This document shows, in pieces, positions 10,457-18,678 of a stretch of DNA of 64,000 bases (its first letter is position 1; every line of letters starts with the position of its first letter). The position numbers and the translations under genes were made by a program. The notes beneath the pieces were generated by a model. That model was not told where the DNA came from and ran no database searches. It worked only from the letters and a program-made list of their open reading frames with translations. Origin of the DNA: Xanthocytophaga flava (GTDB lineage Bacteria; Bacteroidota; Bacteroidia; Cytophagales; 172606-1); contig JASJOS010000002.1 in the NCBI GenBank assembly GCA_030068525.1, forward strand, positions 1 through 64,000, in the 5' to 3' direction.

Positions 10457-11326
10457 TTACTTTGCCTTTCGGATATAAATGTTGCCATGCATGTTCTTGG
10501 CCATGATTTCAGGTCCCCCTCCATTAATCTTTCCGTATGTCCAATCATCTACACTGACACGATACATCCCATTCTGACTTGATTTGTCCACCTTGGGTTG
10601 AGTTTTATCTACTGCAATATCAAAGTCACTATAAATTTCACCCTGATCTGATTTAAGTTTTACATTGGTTTTTACATTGGCAGGTAGTGTTACATCTATT
10701 TTACCATTTAATGTTGAAAATGCCATAGGTGTATTTGGGGTAATGTCTTTGAAGATGGCAGTAAGTGCCCCATTGACTGTATTTGCAACTGCAGATCCTT
10801 CAATATTGGTAAGTTCGATTCTTCCATTAACATTCGTAATTTCCAGCTCACCATTTACATTTTCAACCAAGATATCACCATTGTTAACTGTACTGAGTTT
10901 TAGCGAGAATCGTTGTGGTACTTTGATTGTTAGGTCGATAGCTCTTATATGGCTGTTTGTATTCACAGAAATACGATTGCTACGTTCTTCTGCTGTCAGT
11001 TCCATACTGTTAGTTTTGGCGATTCGACGCATGCCAGTAGCACTAACAGCGTCATCTTCTTTGTGCTTTTTAGAACCACCAACTGCTCCTTCTATAATCA
11101 CTTCTTTACTAGTATGGGAAGTGACACGAATGGAACCATTTACCAGGCCTACTTCCAGAAATCCAGGTTTATTAGGATCACTGAGAGGAATCACAAGTTG
11201 TTCTTTTACTTCGTTTTGTGCTGACAATGAAAAACTTACTGTCAGAAAAAGTAAAAATACAGAGTGAATATATTTTGTGAATAGACCAGATAGATTCATT
11301 GCTCGTTGGAATTGGGACGTTTTCAT
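10457..11326 (-). CDS. DUF4097 family (putative adhesin) beta-repeat protein
   Basis: A 289-residue exported protein of the DUF4097 type. After an N-terminal signal segment (hydrophobic SVFLLFLTVSFSLSA) it has short recurrent beta-strand units of the form 'NGxIxVxxxxG' (VNGRIELTNIEG, VNGALTAIF, LNGKIDVTL) typical of this beta-solenoid family. Its ATG overlaps the stop of the upstream gene by one base (TGATG), so the two are translationally coupled and paralogous. An internal ATG at residue 10 (MNLSGLF) is an alternative start. It is the last gene of the sigma/anti-sigma operon, which suggests an envelope output or sensing role. The precise function is unknown. Confidence 0.85.
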   Translation of the reverse strand: MKTSQFQRAMNLSGLFTKYIHSVFLLFLTVSFSLSAQNEVKEQLVIPLSDPNKPGFLEVGLVNGSIRVTSHTSKEVIIEGAVGGSKKHKEDDAVSATGMRRIAKTNSMELTAEERSNRISVNTNSHIRAIDLTIKVPQRFSLKLSTVNNGDILVENVNGELEITNVNGRIELTNIEGSAVANTVNGALTAIFKDITPNTPMAFSTLNGKIDVTLPANVKTNVKLKSDQGEIYSDFDIAVDKTQPKVDKSSQNGMYRVSVDDWTYGKINGGGPEIMAKNMHGNIYIRKAK

Positions 11327-12195
11327 CAGGATTGCTTTTTAATATATATGTTTCCGTTAAATGTTTCAAAGAAGAAAGTTTTACCACCTTTTCCGACTCG
11401 CATAGAGGTGTTTTTAGTAAGTTTATAGATAGTACTGTTAACCTTTTTCTCTTCATTCTTGATAATATGAGCTGGTAGCACCTCTACATTTGGAAAGTCC
11501 GTATAAAATTCACCCTGAAAGCTTTTAAACTCCAGTAAGGCTGATAGTGAAGCTGGGTAAATGATACGAATATCGCCATTGAGTGTATAATAGGAGGATT
11601 GTTCAGGAGGTGCACTAATATAATTGATCTCTACATCTCCATTAATTGTACGTACATCTGTGGCTCCCTTTGCATTGGTTAATGTGATAGGTCCATTGAC
11701 ATTATAAGCATGTAGGATACCTGTGACGTCTTTTATTGCTACATCTCCTTGGTTTACAGTCGACACATGCAGATTCATACTATACGGAACTTTAATCGTG
11801 AAGTCGAGTGTATAATGATAGCGAATAGATCTGTTATCACAACAACAGCAATTGCGATTGGGGCGTGAATCATAGGGAGCTGCAATATAGGCTACAATGC
11901 TATCCGCATTCTGATCAAACTGGAGTTTAAACTCTTTCTTACCTTGTTCCAGCATTTGTACATCCTTGGCTGATAGTTCCTTGTCTACCTCTATCTGGAC
12001 CTGGCTGCCAGCATAACCTTCTACCCGTATAAATCCTGTTATGTTATAGACTGCCAGTGTAGTAGCTGTGGCTTCTTTTGACAATGTAAATGTTTTGGTA
12101 ACACGTTCTTTCCATTGCTGGGTCTGGGCAAAGGCATTCCAGTGAGTCTGGCAGAGTACTAACCCCGCCAGACAAAGCTTGGCAATAGTTTTCAT
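11326..12195 (-). CDS. DUF4097 family (putative adhesin) beta-repeat protein with Cys4 cluster
   Basis: A 289-residue exported paralogue of the next gene, with a signal peptide ending near AFAQ. The C-terminal two thirds contain the recurrent DUF4097 units (VNQGDVAIKDVTG, VNGPITLTNAKG, INGDVEINY, LNGDIRIIYPA). Unusually, the middle carries four consecutive cysteines (NRNCCCCDNRS, near residue 115) that the paralogue lacks. They could bind metal, form disulfides or carry a redox role; this is speculation. It lies 32 bp after the anti-sigma gene and is coupled to the following DUF4097 gene by TGATG. Confidence 0.85.
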   Translation of the reverse strand: MKTIAKLCLAGLVLCQTHWNAFAQTQQWKERVTKTFTLSKEATATTLAVYNITGFIRVEGYAGSQVQIEVDKELSAKDVQMLEQGKKEFKLQFDQNADSIVAYIAAPYDSRPNRNCCCCDNRSIRYHYTLDFTIKVPYSMNLHVSTVNQGDVAIKDVTGILHAYNVNGPITLTNAKGATDVRTINGDVEINYISAPPEQSSYYTLNGDIRIIYPASLSALLEFKSFQGEFYTDFPNVEVLPAHIIKNEEKKVNSTIYKLTKNTSMRVGKGGKTFFFETFNGNIYIKKQS

Positions 12196-12227
12196 AGATA
12201 TATAGTAAAAGGTAAAGGTGTTGATGT

Positions 12228-13055
12228 TTATGAGAGTTCTTTGATTGTCTGTTGGATCTTACTTTTGACAGTGCCGTCTACATGTTTCTGTTTCAGTAAC
12301 TCACGCAATAGTTCAATAGAGCGTTTCTCCTGTAGTTTGACCATTATATCTGCCAGTGCTACCTGTACCAGTGGCGAATCCTGGTGGGCAAGTGACTGTA
12401 CAAGGCCTTCACGTACTGAAGGATCATCGGCAAGTTCTGCCAATGCTTCTAGTGTAACCAGACGCACATTAACATTAGGGTCATTATTGAGTGTAGTCAG
12501 TAGTGCTTTAATGACTTTTGGGTCGACTCGCTTAAATTCCTGTGTAAGGCTTACTGCCCGTAGTCGTTCTGAGGCAGAAGGGTTTTCAAGTAATGACAAT
12601 AACATCATCTGGCGCATTTCCTGCATCTGTATTGATAACGTATCAATCTGATGCTGATACTGAGAGATCTGTGAATCACTGGGTTTATGTAACCAATATC
12701 CAGCTCCCAACCCAATACTGATAAGCAGAAGACTATAGACTAATCTTGGCATCCATACAGATTGCCAGAGTTGTTTTACAAGTTGCAGCAGATGACGAGG
12801 TGAATACGTTTGCTGTTCTTCTACTGTTGTTGCATATGTTTCCAGCATTGCCTCAAATCGTATCTTCATGGCAGGACTTGGTTTTGGTACAGGTAGTTGT
12901 CCCATTTGCATCCATACCTGTTGCATGGCTTGCCATTCCTGCTGACAGGCAGGACATTGCTTCAAATGGCTTTCAACCTGTGCTTGTTCCTGTGGTGATA
13001 ATTGGTTTTCAAGCCAGTCAGCTAGTTTTTCCTCTATATCTTTACAATTAGTCAT
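12228..13055 (-). CDS. Anti-sigma factor: zinc finger, TM helix, HEAT repeats
   Basis: A 275-residue predicted membrane anti-sigma factor. Residues 1-45 form a zf-HC2-like anti-sigma domain with H30, C34 and C37 (HLKQCPAC). A single TM helix lies near residues 100-118. The exported C-terminal region (about 150-275) consists of HEAT-like helical pairs, for example DPNVNVRLVTLEALAELADD. The ATG follows the sigma-factor stop by one base (TGAcATG), so the two are coupled. By family knowledge the N terminus should sequester the adjacent ECF sigma factor in the cytoplasm. The HEAT part may sense a periplasmic partner, possibly the DUF4097 proteins; this is inference. Confidence 0.88.
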   Translation of the reverse strand: MTNCKDIEEKLADWLENQLSPQEQAQVESHLKQCPACQQEWQAMQQVWMQMGQLPVPKPSPAMKIRFEAMLETYATTVEEQQTYSPRHLLQLVKQLWQSVWMPRLVYSLLLISIGLGAGYWLHKPSDSQISQYQHQIDTLSIQMQEMRQMMLLSLLENPSASERLRAVSLTQEFKRVDPKVIKALLTTLNNDPNVNVRLVTLEALAELADDPSVREGLVQSLAHQDSPLVQVALADIMVKLQEKRSIELLRELLKQKHVDGTVKSKIQQTIKELS

Positions 13056-13056
13056 G

Positions 13057-13608
13057 TCACTGTTCCAGCTTTAAGTAAATATTTTTTAACTGATTCATTG
13101 CCCGATGTACTTTCACTTTCACTGCTCCTTCTGTTGTATTCAGGATTCGGGCTATTTCTTCATATTTAAGCTCCTGAAAGCGACTCAATACCAAGATTTC
13201 ACGATATTCTTCCGAAAGTTTTCCCAGTGAATCGTACAAGGTTATCAGTTCCTGCTCTTTATAAATAGAGTCATCTGCACCAGCTCCACTACTGATTCGG
13301 TCAGAATAGTTTTGTACATCTTCATGCAAAACCGATCGCTTGTTTTTCTGACTGTGATCAGCTAATACATTTCGAGCCAGATGGTACATCCATGTTTTAA
13401 ATTCTCCCTCACCTGTGAATGTATGACGATATTTCAGCATCCGAAAAAACACATTCTGCACCAGATCCTCACTTGCATCATCTTTGCCTGTCATATAATA
13501 AAGAAAGCTGAACAGTTTACGATGGTATCGTTCAAAGAGCAATCCCATCTTATTCAGATCGCCAGCTTTTACCTGGAACATAAGTGAATTGTCGGTTAGT
13601 GAGTTCAA
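13057..13608 (-). CDS. ECF-type RNA polymerase sigma-70 factor
   Basis: A 183-residue sigma factor with the ECF layout. The region 2 signature is around residues 22-95 (FERYHRKLFSFLYYMTG, DLVQNVFFRML, KTWMYHLARNVLADH). Region 4, at about 125-180, has the HTH (LSEEYREILVLSRFQELKYEEIA). It heads a four-gene operon with its zinc-finger anti-sigma factor and two DUF4097 proteins. The gap to the anti-sigma gene is one base. The ATG at 13608 is the only sensible start. Confidence 0.92.
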   Translation of the reverse strand: MNSLTDNSLMFQVKAGDLNKMGLLFERYHRKLFSFLYYMTGKDDASEDLVQNVFFRMLKYRHTFTGEGEFKTWMYHLARNVLADHSQKNKRSVLHEDVQNYSDRISSGAGADDSIYKEQELITLYDSLGKLSEEYREILVLSRFQELKYEEIARILNTTEGAVKVKVHRAMNQLKNIYLKLEQ

Positions 13609-13633
13609 GTCTGATTCAATGGGTTTTGCATCT

Positions 13634-13676
13634 GTTACAGTAAGGGAAACCGACCGTGTGAAAGAAGGTTACAGTA
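13634..13676 (-). promoter_or_regulatory. Candidate ECF-type promoter with repeated TACTGTAAC
   Basis: On the minus strand, directly upstream of the ECF sigma gene, TACTGTAAC occurs twice (13676-13668 and 13642-13634), 34 bp apart. The distal copy is followed 12 bases later by GGTCGG (13655-13650). A GTAAC-type -35 plus a GTC-containing -10 resembles autoregulated ECF promoters in general. Spacing is not ideal, so this is a candidate only. Confidence 0.4.
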
Positions 13677-14185
13677 GAAAATGATTTTTTCATGAAATAT
13701 TTTTGAGTCGGCTCTAGATCGGACAGTGATATATTTTCGGACATAATTCTTAGATTATTTCCACTAGAACACAGAAACGATTTACTTTAGTTTGATGTCT
13801 TTAATTGTTAGAAAAGGGGATTAATAGTTAATTATAGAAAATATTTTCTCAAAGAACTACTTACTCCTGTTTTTGGAACAATCTTTGATGATTGTTTTCA
13901 ATAACGATTTGTGTATCAGTATATTCCTTCGGGTCAAAATAGATTAGATAGCTTATTATCTGAGAATCTGGATTTTTGTGCTGCTAGTGATTAATAGTAA
14001 ACTGGCATGATAATTTATATTAGTTTTTTGGTGTATGGATTACACTCTTAGAATTTTAAGTATATATAAGGTCATCTGATTAATTAAATCAATGTGTTTT
14101 AAAGCAGATTCTTAATGAGAATAAAACAGGTGATCAGATAATTTTATCATTGAGAGTCTAATGGATAATATCAGCATAAGCATAG
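13677..14185. other. AT-rich intergenic region
   Basis: About 500 bp between the divergent sigma operon and the two-TM/BamE-like gene. I find no ORF with protein-like character, no tRNA and no strong hairpin. It presumably holds the promoter of the downstream plus-strand gene, but I cannot place it with confidence. Confidence 0.5.
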
Positions 14186-14698
14186 ATGCTGAACAGCTTA
14201 TTTACATCTATGGAAACAATTACACTTGCAATTAATGCGACAGGAACATTTACAAGTATTGCTATAGTTCTGGGAGTACTTTCTCTTATCTATTTTGTAA
14301 TCTATTACCGTATCCGGCAACAGGTCAGTTCCAATAATAAAGCACGGGTTTGGGCTGGTATCTCTACTATTATTGGTACACCTCTTCTAACTATAATGAT
14401 TGTAGGGACTACCATGGCCTATTATTATTATGAAGATATTTTGTCCAGCAAGCCGATGAGTTATAGTTTGTATGATGTGACAGATGATATGATTCGGGAA
14501 ATGAATCTGGTTGGTAAAACCAAAAAGGAGGTAGTCAATCTCTTAGGGGTAACAGATACAACCCATTCTGAATTAATTTATGACTTTTCCAGAGAAGAAG
14601 ATCCGGGAGATCAGTCTGTTAAGCAGAAGTTGGGGAAATATATTCTGGTTGTTTCCTGCCAGGGAGGTAGAGTGGTAAGTTACCATCGAAAGAAATAA
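14186..14698 (+). CDS. Two-TM membrane protein with BamE/SmpA-like C-terminal tail
   Basis: A 170-residue protein not assigned to a named family. Two TM helices span about residues 18-42 (SIAIVLGVLSLIYFVIYY) and 56-82 (ISTIIGTPLLTIMIVGTTMAYYYY). A soluble C-terminal domain follows, with a BamE/SmpA-like motif: GKTKKEVVNLLG, then LIYDFS and a final strand VVSCQGGRVVSYHRKK. It is clearly paralogous to the gene at 45399-45998 (GKTKSEVVDLLGETDTT, ELIYDLS). Both copies sit next to an SBBP lipoprotein gene. The ATG at 14186 or the one at 14210 could be the start. Confidence 0.75.
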   Translation: MLNSLFTSMETITLAINATGTFTSIAIVLGVLSLIYFVIYYRIRQQVSSNNKARVWAGISTIIGTPLLTIMIVGTTMAYYYYEDILSSKPMSYSLYDVTDDMIREMNLVGKTKKEVVNLLGVTDTTHSELIYDFSREEDPGDQSVKQKLGKYILVVSCQGGRVVSYHRKK

Positions 14699-14702
14699 TG
14701 AC

Positions 14703-14760
14703 ATACTCAGTAATCTCTGAGACAGACTCAAAGTAGTCTGTCTCAGAGATTACTGAGTAT
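14703..14760. terminator. 26-bp perfect inverted repeat between convergent genes
   Basis: The left arm 14703-14728 and right arm 14735-14760 are exact reverse complements over 26 bp (left arm begins atactcagtaatctctgaga), with a 6-nt loop (caaagt). It lies 4 bp after the plus-strand stop and 11 bp before the minus-strand stop, so it probably ends transcription in both directions. Neither side has a U-run, so it may act instead as an RNA-stabilising 3' end or another structured element. Confidence 0.75.
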
Positions 14761-14771
14761 TATGAATAGAG

Positions 14772-16160
14772 TCAGGGAACTATGCGCCACAGATACATGC
14801 CCTCATTCGGACTAGTAAGTATAGTATCACCAAAAATGGCTGATTGAATAAAGAGACCTGTAATGTAAGGGTTATTATCCTCATCCAGTGCAATTCCCCT
14901 GCCGTGATCCATATTAGCTCCTCCTGCATTTTTAGCCCACAGAATATTTCCCATAGGATTGTACTTTATTACAAAGATATCTGCAGACCCGTTGGAGGTT
15001 AGATCCTCATTTCCAAAAGATATAGTGTTATAAAAATATCCGGTAGCATATACATTTCCAGATGGATCAGTAGTGATAGCAAATGCATTCTCCTGGCTGT
15101 CTGTTCCTGCACTAATTGCCCATTGTACCTGTCCTGAAGTAGTATACTTTACCAGAAACATGTCTGCCCATCCATTGGATGTTAGAGTTCTATTGTCAAA
15201 AGTGATAGTTTTATTAAAAGATCCGGCAATATATACACCTGAAGATCCATCTAATGCAATGCTGTATCCATAGTCTTCTTCTGTATTACCTGCACTTTTA
15301 GCCCATTGAAACTCTCCGTCAGTTGTGAAATTGGCAATGAAAACATCTTCTTTACCTTTGGAAGTGAGAGTTGTTGATCCAAAAGTTAGGGAATATTTGA
15401 ATATACCAGTAATATATACAGTACCCTCATTGTCTACTGCAATATCTTTCCCATAAGAAGCGAGTTCATCACCGGCTGTTTTAACCCATAGAAGTGTCCC
15501 TGAAGGAGTGTATTTGGCAATGAAAACAGTATATCCTGTAGAGGTTAAGGTAATTGTACCAAATGTAGCATTGGTATGAAAGCTTCCTGTTATATAGATG
15601 TTTCCTGATTTGTCCAATGCAATACTTTCTGCAGATATACTGCCATCACCAGATGCTTTTTGTGCCCATTGTAAATCCCCATCGGCATTGTATTTGGCCA
15701 CATACATAGCCAGACCTTTGTCGTGGGTTGTCATAGTGGTTGTGCCAAAAGTAATAGAGCCAAAAAAGTAACCAGTGATATACGGATTGCCAGATAGATC
15801 TATAGCTATATCCAATGCCGCCGCTTGACCCGTACATCCTGCAATTTTAGCCCATAACAATTGACCAGTTGAATCATACTTAGCTATAAATATGTCATTG
15901 TTTCCTGCTGAACTAAGAACTGTGGTTTGAAAAGTACCTGTTCCATACAAGCTACCAGCAACATATGTATTACCTGATTTATCAACGGCTACAGATTGAG
16001 AGTAAATCTCTCCGGTAGCTTTGCTTGCAAAAGATGTAATTGGTTTTGCTGGTTCCTGTGGTCTGGGTATGGGAGATGTGGGGTCTTTTTTACAGGAGAA
16101 GAAAAATAAAGGAATACTAGTGAATAAGACATATGTTGCCCATAAATGCTTTTTTTTCAT
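14772..16160 (-). CDS. SBBP-repeat beta-propeller lipoprotein
   Basis: A 462-residue predicted lipoprotein (signal peptide, then lipobox FFFSCKK with Cys23) followed by about seven SBBP-type beta-propeller repeats of roughly 55 residues. Each carries a motif like GNxYxTGxFxxTxTFGxTTLTSxG, then DxFxAKYxxxGxLxWAKxAG. The protein is surface-exposed or periplasmic by inference. The ligand is unknown. A paralogue lies at 46154-47500. Both are paired with a two-TM/BamE-like gene: convergent here, tandem there. Confidence 0.88.
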   Translation of the reverse strand: MKKKHLWATYVLFTSIPLFFFSCKKDPTSPIPRPQEPAKPITSFASKATGEIYSQSVAVDKSGNTYVAGSLYGTGTFQTTVLSSAGNNDIFIAKYDSTGQLLWAKIAGCTGQAAALDIAIDLSGNPYITGYFFGSITFGTTTMTTHDKGLAMYVAKYNADGDLQWAQKASGDGSISAESIALDKSGNIYITGSFHTNATFGTITLTSTGYTVFIAKYTPSGTLLWVKTAGDELASYGKDIAVDNEGTVYITGIFKYSLTFGSTTLTSKGKEDVFIANFTTDGEFQWAKSAGNTEEDYGYSIALDGSSGVYIAGSFNKTITFDNRTLTSNGWADMFLVKYTTSGQVQWAISAGTDSQENAFAITTDPSGNVYATGYFYNTISFGNEDLTSNGSADIFVIKYNPMGNILWAKNAGGANMDHGRGIALDEDNNPYITGLFIQSAIFGDTILTSPNEGMYLWRIVP

Positions 16161-16492
16161 AGCATGAGAGTTTAGTACATGAAAAATGACAATAGCAGAT
16201 ATTGTTCTTTATAGGAGGGAAAGATTGTGTAAGCACAAGGCTATGACATTACTCGTCAGACACGCTGAATAACAAAAAGGTTGTATGGATTGTGAATTTT
16301 TTGTTCTTATTATCTTAATACTTGCTATTTTACTGATGCCTCTTAAAAGGAGTTTAATCAAGATAAACGTGAAAAATACGGTGTAATTACCGTAAAAACA
16401 CCCTCTGTTTTTATTTTTTTGGAATGCATATTACAGAAATCTACCACAGTCAGGTAGTCGTATGTATCCTCTATTCAGCGAAGTGTTAGTAT
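16161..16492. other. Intergenic region with 18-bp dyad
   Basis: About 330 bp between divergent genes, AT-rich, with no ORF. The only structure I see is the dyad TACGGT-N6-ACCGTA listed separately. Confidence 0.5.
16377..16394. promoter_or_regulatory. Candidate operator dyad TACGGT-N6-ACCGTA
   Basis: A perfect 6-bp inverted repeat with a 6-base spacer, in a gene-free divergent region about 100 bp before the gene at 16493. It is typical in size of a dimeric repressor site; no regulator is identified. Confidence 0.3.
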
Positions 16493-17068
16493 ATGCCTAA
16501 TCTTGACATTATTACGGACAGTAAAGAATCTATTCAGCATTCATTTGACCGGATTGCAACAGATCTTATTCACAACTGGCACCTAAAGGTAAATGATACA
16601 TTGTACTCCTTTACAGAAATTGAATTTTACTTTTTTATGACAGACATCCACCAGGATACTGCTTCCCGTGAACATAATTATGATAAAGGCTTCTGGCGTT
16701 TTCATCAGAAAGGGCTTGATATAACTTTTCAGTCACAAGATAATAGTGATGGCGGTATTCTGATCAGAGGGTTGAAAACTCATACAGAATATATTAATGG
16801 ACCTGTATTGGTATTGGAGCATATTTTTCGCAAGATGGATTCTATAATTATGTTGAATAAAGAATTCGGGCTTGTGCTCAAACCAGAACCCAGTGATGAA
16901 CTTATCTATAAAACCCAACGCCATGGATTACCCCATAATCCGGAAAATGAGTTTAAGGAAGAGTTATACAGGTATTTTATCAATCTGGAACATTGGAACA
17001 AGCGGCATATTAATCCATTAGAAAAGGCACGTATCAGGAAAAACTCTGTGTTAGTAGGAAATTCATAG
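16493..17068 (+). CDS. Conserved hypothetical protein
   Basis: A 191-residue soluble protein with no signal peptide or TM segment. Recognisable blocks are EIEFYFF near residues 43-49, then H-x-D-x-x-S-R-E-H-N, GFWRFHQKGLDITF and GGILIRGL. I associate these blocks with a widespread family of uncharacterised proteins sometimes likened to 3-methyladenine DNA glycosylases. I do not see a diagnostic catalytic motif and do not assign that activity. Confidence 0.7.
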   Translation: MPNLDIITDSKESIQHSFDRIATDLIHNWHLKVNDTLYSFTEIEFYFFMTDIHQDTASREHNYDKGFWRFHQKGLDITFQSQDNSDGGILIRGLKTHTEYINGPVLVLEHIFRKMDSIIMLNKEFGLVLKPEPSDELIYKTQRHGLPHNPENEFKEELYRYFINLEHWNKRHINPLEKARIRKNSVLVGNS

Positions 17069-17216
17069 TACACAAAATACCAGAAAGATGTAGATAGAAG
17101 CCTGTTTTTTGATAGTAAGGCTCTTGCAAATGCATACATAACCTGTAATTTAGCTGTCCCATTTAGTCTGGATGACTTATAACAGACAAAACCAGCTTAT
17201 TATCTCAATACTTTGT

Positions 17217-18476
17217 ATGCTTTTAGACATTACACCGCTTAGACGTTTTCGGGATTACCGCTTGCTTTTTTTTGGTCAGTTGATTTCCTTCTTCGGGTCA
17301 ATGATGACATTTGTTGTTGTACCTGTACAGATGTTTCAACTGACACATTCCAACCTATATGTAGGATTATTAGGTGTATCGGAATTTATACCTATGTTTT
17401 TACTGGCATTTGTGGGTGGAGCATTGGCTGATGCTGTGGATCGTCGTAAGATGTTACGTATTACAGAAATCGGACAGACTATTACCATAGGGATTCTACT
17501 AGCAAACTCATTACTGCCTAATCCTCAAATCTGGATTTTATTTCTGGTAGTTGCTATTCAAGCCGGACTAGCTGGATTACAACGTCCTTCCTTCGAAGCC
17601 TTGATTCCACGGATAGTACCACCTGAGTATATGACAGCAGTTTCCGCGTTGAACTCACTGCGATTTAATATTGGAGCAATCATTAGTCCTATTGTAGGTG
17701 GATTGATTGCTTCTCAGTTTAGTGCTTCATGGGCTTATGCGATTGATCTGGTTACATTTATGGCTTCATTACTGGCTGTATGGATGATCCAGTCTGTTCC
17801 ACCTCCTGACAATGCTGACCAACCTAATCTTGAATCTATAAAAAAAGGTTTCCGATACGCTATAAGTCGGCAGGAATTGCTGGGTACATACCTGATTGAT
17901 ATCAATGCTATGTTATTTGGTATGCCTAAAGCTTTGTTTCCAGCATTGGCAGTGAGTTTTGGTGCTAATTCTATAGGATTTTTTTATTCAGCTATTGCAG
18001 GTGGAGCATTGGTTGCAACACTGACTTCCGGATGGGCAAAACATACACATAAACATGGACTATTTATTGTTATTGCTGCAGCCTTATGGGGTGTGGCTAT
18101 CATCTTTTTTGGATTATCGTCTAATCTATACTATGCGTTGGTATTTTTGGGAGTAGCTGGATTCTTTGATATGATTAGCGGACTTTTTCGGGGAACTATC
18201 TGGAATCAGACAATTCCGGACCATCTGCGTGGACGGCTTGCTGGCATTGAGATGATCAGCTTTATGACAGGACCTATGCTGGGTGATGCAGAAGCCGGAT
18301 TAATAGCTTATTGGTTTGATCTGAAGACTTCTATTATTTCTGGCGGTGTTATGACTGTGGTGGGTTCGATTGTGTTGGCATTGCTTTTACCAAAGTTCGT
18401 GACCTATGATGGACGGGAGGGATTGAAGCGAAAGATGGAAGAAGAAGAAATACGGCAAACAGAGTTGTCAGTATAA
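17217..18476 (+). CDS. MFS transporter (EntS/MFS_3-like exporter)
   Basis: A roughly 419-residue polytopic inner-membrane protein with 12 predicted helices. The MFS signature between TM2 and TM3 appears as GGALADAVDRRKML, and the N terminus (ITPLRRFRDYRLLFFGQLISFFGS) matches the enterobactin-exporter-like branch. The ORF extends to an ATG at 17172. The ATG at 17217 gives the usual family start MLLDITPLRRF, so I prefer it. It is likely a small-molecule exporter; the substrate is unknown. No partner gene is adjacent. Confidence 0.87.
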   Translation: MLLDITPLRRFRDYRLLFFGQLISFFGSMMTFVVVPVQMFQLTHSNLYVGLLGVSEFIPMFLLAFVGGALADAVDRRKMLRITEIGQTITIGILLANSLLPNPQIWILFLVVAIQAGLAGLQRPSFEALIPRIVPPEYMTAVSALNSLRFNIGAIISPIVGGLIASQFSASWAYAIDLVTFMASLLAVWMIQSVPPPDNADQPNLESIKKGFRYAISRQELLGTYLIDINAMLFGMPKALFPALAVSFGANSIGFFYSAIAGGALVATLTSGWAKHTHKHGLFIVIAAALWGVAIIFFGLSSNLYYALVFLGVAGFFDMISGLFRGTIWNQTIPDHLRGRLAGIEMISFMTGPMLGDAEAGLIAYWFDLKTSIISGGVMTVVGSIVLALLLPKFVTYDGREGLKRKMEEEEIRQTELSV

Positions 18477-18606
18477 TAAAATGTGATGATATAGAATGGT
18501 TTATGGGTGTTGGGGATAGTAATAATTGGATATCTAACAATTATTTTTTTGGAAGAAGAGAATGGATAACTGCAAAAAACTGTTAGTCTATTGAATGGTA
18601 AGTATG

Positions 18607-18614
18607 TAGATTTG
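18607..18614 (+). promoter_or_regulatory. Candidate -7 box TAGATTTG
   Basis: TAGATTTG matches the Bacteroidota -7 consensus TAnnTTTG and lies about 65 bp before the antiporter ATG at 18679. No good -33 TTG is seen at the right distance. Confidence 0.35.
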
Positions 18615-18678
18615 GGGTCTGAACTTGTTTTCTGGCAAGGACTTTTTTGCTCAGCCTCATCTCTATATTATTACGCTT

